NCBI GenBank assembly: GCA_031256755.1
Contig: JAIRPZ010000015.1
Coordinates: 1 to 16,414, forward strand
Direction: 5' to 3'
DNA: 16,414 nucleotides
Source of the DNA: Planctomycetaceae bacterium
GTDB taxonomy: Bacteria > Planctomycetota > Planctomycetia > Pirellulales > Thermoguttaceae
Shown here: piece after piece, positions 14,205 to 16,414 of the stretch
Position numbering within the stretch: the stretch's first letter is position 1
Layout: the number at the start of each line of letters is the position of its first letter
Program-made: the position numbers and the translations under genes
The notes under the pieces: model-generated
What the model was told of the DNA's origin: nothing
Databases searched by the model: none
What the model saw: only the letters and a program-made list of their open reading frames with translations

Positions 14205-15524
14205 TTACGTCACATTTTCCAACACTTCAAAGAAATCAGGGAATGTTTTCTTACAGCAATCGGAATCCGCAATCCTCACGCCCGGCAGCCGCAGTCCGGC
14301 AACCGCAAAGGACATCGCCATACGATGATCATCGTAGGTTTCAACAGTAACGGAAGCGATACGCTGTTGCCAAGCCGCCGCTCCTGCACCGGGAATAATA
14401 CGCAGTCCGTCGCGGAATTCTTCGACTTCTGCACCGAATTTACGCAGTTCCCTCGCCAAGTCAGCTATCCGGTCGGTCTCTTTGCAGCGGACATGCTCAA
14501 TATTCCGAATTTCCGTGCTTCCTTCCGCAAAAAGTGCCGCAACCGCCAGCGTTTGTGCCGTATCGCTGATGGCATTCATATCAACCGTAATGCCCCGCAG
14601 CACTTTTTCCGGCGGTCGGGAAACAGTGATCGAATCGGCTGACCAGTTGATGTTGCAGCCCATTTGCTCCAAACAGTTAACGAAATTCACATCCCCCTGC
14701 AACGACCGGCGGGACAATCCCTGCACAGTCACCTGTCCGCCGCAAACCGCCGCCGCTGCAAAAAAATAGGAAGCCGCCGAAGCATCCGGTTCAATGCGGT
14801 ACGTTCCCGGCGAACGGTATTTTGCTCCCCGCGGAATCCGAAACGAGGAGGAAAATCCGGGAGCGCGGCGGAACGGTTCTTCCGGCTCAAGAGTTTCGGG
14901 TTTTACACCGAAGGACTCCATCATCCGCAGCGTCATTTCTGCATAGGGTTTTGAGACGAGTTCGCCGGAAACACGAATGAGAATGTCATTCTTTGCTGCC
15001 GCCAGCGGTGCCGCCATCAGCAGTGCAGAAAGAAATTGACTCGATACACTGCCGGAGATCGTAACTTCTTTCACGCCGGAAGTTCCGCGGCACAGCATTT
15101 CCGGTTCTGTCGGGCAGATACGAACCGGCGGAAAACCTTCTTTGTCTTCGTAAGCAACATTACCGCCGAGGATACGAAGGGCATCGACCAAATCTTTGAC
15201 AGGACGTTCGTGCATTCGGGGCTTGCCGTAAATCCGGTATTCGCCGCCGGAAAAGGCAAGCACTGCGGTCAGAAACCGAGCCGTAGTGCCGCTGTTGCCG
15301 ACGTAAATGTCCGCTTTTTTAAGGCGGAAACGATCCGTCTGCCGGAGAGCATCAAACATCACTTGGGTATCCTCGCACTGCAAAACACCGATCAGATCGG
15401 TTTCACTTTCGGCAAGGGCGGCAAGGAGTAATGCCCGGTTCGTGATGCTTTTCGAACCCGGCGGCGTTACAACGGCATTTAACGCTCCTTTCGGCGTAAT
15501 CGGTCTCGGTTCGACAGCGTTCAC
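14205..15524 (-). CDS. aroA: 5-enolpyruvylshikimate-3-phosphate synthase
   Basis: The 439-residue cytoplasmic shikimate-pathway enzyme joins phosphoenolpyruvate and shikimate-3-phosphate on the way to chorismate. Visible motifs are PPGSKSITNRALLLAALA (Lys25), GNSGTTARFLTAVLA (76-90), SGSVSSQFLSALLMAAP, RIEPDASAASYFFAAAA, RCKETDRIADLARELRKFGAEV and DDHRMAMSFAVAGL. The PEP-site loop reads NSGTTARF where the Escherichia coli enzyme has NAGTAMRP, a variation found in several bacterial groups. The start is GTG at 15524, directly after the TAA of the hemerythrin gene with no spacer, suggesting translational coupling or termination-reinitiation. Its 3' end abuts transposase-like sequence. Full length with no missing block. 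Confidence 0.96.
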   Translation of the reverse strand: MNAVEPRPITPKGALNAVVTPPGSKSITNRALLLAALAESETDLIGVLQCEDTQVMFDALRQTDRFRLKKADIYVGNSGTTARFLTAVLAFSGGEYRIYGKPRMHERPVKDLVDALRILGGNVAYEDKEGFPPVRICPTEPEMLCRGTSGVKEVTISGSVSSQFLSALLMAAPLAAAKNDILIRVSGELVSKPYAEMTLRMMESFGVKPETLEPEEPFRRAPGFSSSFRIPRGAKYRSPGTYRIEPDASAASYFFAAAAVCGGQVTVQGLSRRSLQGDVNFVNCLEQMGCNINWSADSITVSRPPEKVLRGITVDMNAISDTAQTLAVAALFAEGSTEIRNIEHVRCKETDRIADLARELRKFGAEVEEFRDGLRIIPGAGAAAWQQRIASVTVETYDDHRMAMSFAVAGLRLPGVRIADSDCCKKTFPDFFEVLENVT

Positions 15525-15941
15525 TTACTTTTTTGCCCCCGCCATGGCTTTAATGTTGGCGGCAACTTTTGTGTCTTCTTTTTGAATGTGCTGGACAAGC
15601 CAGTCGCCGCAGCCCCGGATAATTTTGTTGATGATCGTCGGGCTTGGTCCCTCTTTTTTCAGTTCCGCCGCCAAATCCGTGACGAATTTAACGAATCCGG
15701 CGTGCAGGGCTTTGTGGTTCGCAATGTCGGGATAGTGCGACTGCTGCTGCAACACTTCTTCTTCGCCGAAGTGTTTTTTCGTGTAAGAGAGAAGAAAATC
15801 GACAACGGTACTGATCTTGTCTTTTGCCACGCCCTGCTGGCAAGCGGCAAGCAAATCGTTGATCGCTTTAATCAACTCTTTGTGCTGCGAATCAATCATC
15901 GGGTGACCAGTTTCGAGAGCGGGACTCCATGTATAAGCCAT
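15525..15941 (-). CDS. Bacteriohemerythrin (non-haem di-iron O2-binding protein)
   Basis: The protein has 138 residues. Start ATG 15941 has GGAGGT four bases upstream, so the longer ORF to 16031 is rejected. Hemerythrins bind O2 at a di-iron centre in a four-helix bundle, serving storage, sensing or delivery. All expected ligands are present with family spacing: His20, His57 and Glu61 (HFGEE), His76 and His80 (HKALH), His118 and Asp123 (HIQKED). No fused sensor or methyl-accepting domain exists, so this is a stand-alone soluble protein. It is the first gene of a two-gene unit with aroA, a pairing with no obvious metabolic link. A good promoter lies upstream. Confidence 0.95.
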   Translation of the reverse strand: MAYTWSPALETGHPMIDSQHKELIKAINDLLAACQQGVAKDKISTVVDFLLSYTKKHFGEEEVLQQQSHYPDIANHKALHAGFVKFVTDLAAELKKEGPSPTIINKIIRGCGDWLVQHIQKEDTKVAANIKAMAGAKK

Positions 15942-16002
15942 TGTTACCTCCGGTTGTTTAGTTAGTGGGATAAAAAGATACTGAATGAAGTATCGGGCGG
16001 AG

Positions 16003-16031
16003 ATTTTAACAAATGGAAAAACCAGCGTCAA
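16003..16031 (-). promoter_or_regulatory. Promoter of the hemerythrin-aroA unit
   Basis: On the minus strand TTGACG (16031-16026), a 17-bp spacer and TAAAAT (16008-16003) closely match consensus. The leader would be about 55 nt and contains the GGAGGT SD. Confidence 0.7.
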
Positions 16032-16167
16032 GAGTAGCGGCGGATTTTAGCGGTTGCCTGCACAATCCGTTGCGGAGTTTCCCGACTTGCGAATGTTTCG
16101 CGACATTTTTGCTATTCTTTCGCATTAAAAACAGATTTCCCGTTCCCAAAATACAAAGGAGTCCGCA

Positions 16168-16281
16168 ATGTCCTCTTCCGAAACAAAGGAGTTTCGGAGA
16201 GTGTTCACCCGATACGATAAACTTGATGAAACCTATAACGCTTTTATTGCGATCGCAATCGCTATTTATCTGAAAAATTAG
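16168..16281 (+). pseudogene. IS5-type transposase C-terminal remnant joined to a foreign start
   Basis: This is a 37-codon ORF with AAAGGAG before ATG 16168. From residue 8 it reads EFRRVFTRYDKLDETYNAF and ends AIYLKN, matching the C-terminal end of IS5-group transposases (consensus-like RYDKLDETY.AF). The rest of the transposase (DDE core) is absent. The ATG and first five codons look unrelated to the transposase, so the remnant has been fused to another start. A 10-bp direct repeat ACAAAGGAGT occurs at 16153-16162 (the SD) and at 16183-16192 (the junction), suggesting a deletion or template slip. Confidence 0.65.
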
Positions 16282-16414
16282 CGTCAACACGACCTAGTAA
16301 ATTCCAGAAAAATAACAAAACAACTTGTTCAGACAAGACTGAAAAACCGCCTGCGGCGGGCAAGCAGCACCAACCCCCTAATACGTATCCCTGCAAACGT
16401 TTTCCGCCGGTTTG
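16282..16414. other. End of window, no supported gene
   Basis: After the transposase remnant I see no ORF with a recognisable domain. A small hairpin CTTGTtcagACAAG and a GC-rich palindrome (CCGCCtgcGGCGG) are present, but neither is followed by a T run. This may be part of the insertion-sequence end or the upstream region of a gene beyond the window. Confidence 0.4.

Noticed and set aside
14156..14350. 64-codon plus-strand ORF starting MRCFCEELTATATA
   Set aside because: Only its first part is transposase-like; the rest is antisense aroA, so it is not an intact gene.
16092..16107. Hairpin AATGT-TTCGCG-ACATT upstream of the transposase remnant
   Set aside because: A 5-bp AT-rich stem is expected by chance and has no clear regulatory role.

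Overview
The window reads as a chromosomal segment of a Planctomycetota-type (PVC superphylum) bacterium of moderate GC content. This is an inference from gene content: a formylglycine-generating-enzyme/sulfatase-modifying-factor C-terminus, a secreted DUF1080 (3-keto-disaccharide hydrolase family) protein, and an 808-residue secreted protein with the inactive hydrolase fold often met in planctomycetes. Lipoproteins and secreted proteins are frequent. Many start codons lack a Shine-Dalgarno (SD) sequence. No rRNA, tRNA or CRISPR array was recognised.

Left part (1-4051): the 3' end of an FGE-sulfatase/C-lectin-fold gene is followed by about 400 bases without a clear gene. Then comes a lipoprotein alpha/beta hydrolase gene bracketed by two near-identical, oppositely oriented copies of a small MITE-like element of about 108 bp (terminal inverted repeats of about 17-18 bp; a 10-bp target-site duplication at the right copy). 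The left copy ends inside the -35 box of the hydrolase promoter. Next is the large secreted pseudo-hydrolase, whose promoter predicts an almost leaderless mRNA.

Middle (4097-10133): hisS (histidyl-tRNA synthetase) also has a -10 box 7 nt from its ATG, and it converges on an unrecognised 605-residue secreted protein. znuA (zinc-binding lipoprotein) is divergent from a DUF1080 gene followed by a BtuF/FepB-like substrate-binding lipoprotein. The znuA/DUF1080 promoters face each other and their -10 boxes lie in the arms of a perfect 9-bp inverted repeat. Neither transport lipoprotein has a permease or ATPase gene nearby.

Right part (10231-16414): mtaB (tRNA ms2t6A methylthiotransferase) is divergent from a short operon. 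The first gene of that operon appears to be an internally deleted DNA methyltransferase/nuclease, keeping about ten N-terminal residues plus the Mrr/PD-(D/E)XK-like C-terminal domain. The second is a Ski2/Hel308-type superfamily-2 helicase. A region of about 500 bases follows with a 42-codon ORF behind a perfect SD that can pair with the ORF's own coding sequence, and with transposase-like fragments abutting the 3' end of aroA. aroA is immediately downstream of, and probably coupled to, a bacteriohemerythrin gene. The end of the window holds an IS5-type transposase C-terminal remnant joined to a foreign-looking start.

The window is mostly housekeeping plus secreted/periplasmic functions, with scattered traces of mobile DNA. 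No complete new multi-gene system was demonstrated. The most distinctive items are the MITE pair, the symmetric face-to-face promoters, the minimised nuclease next to a helicase, and the SD-sequestering small ORF.
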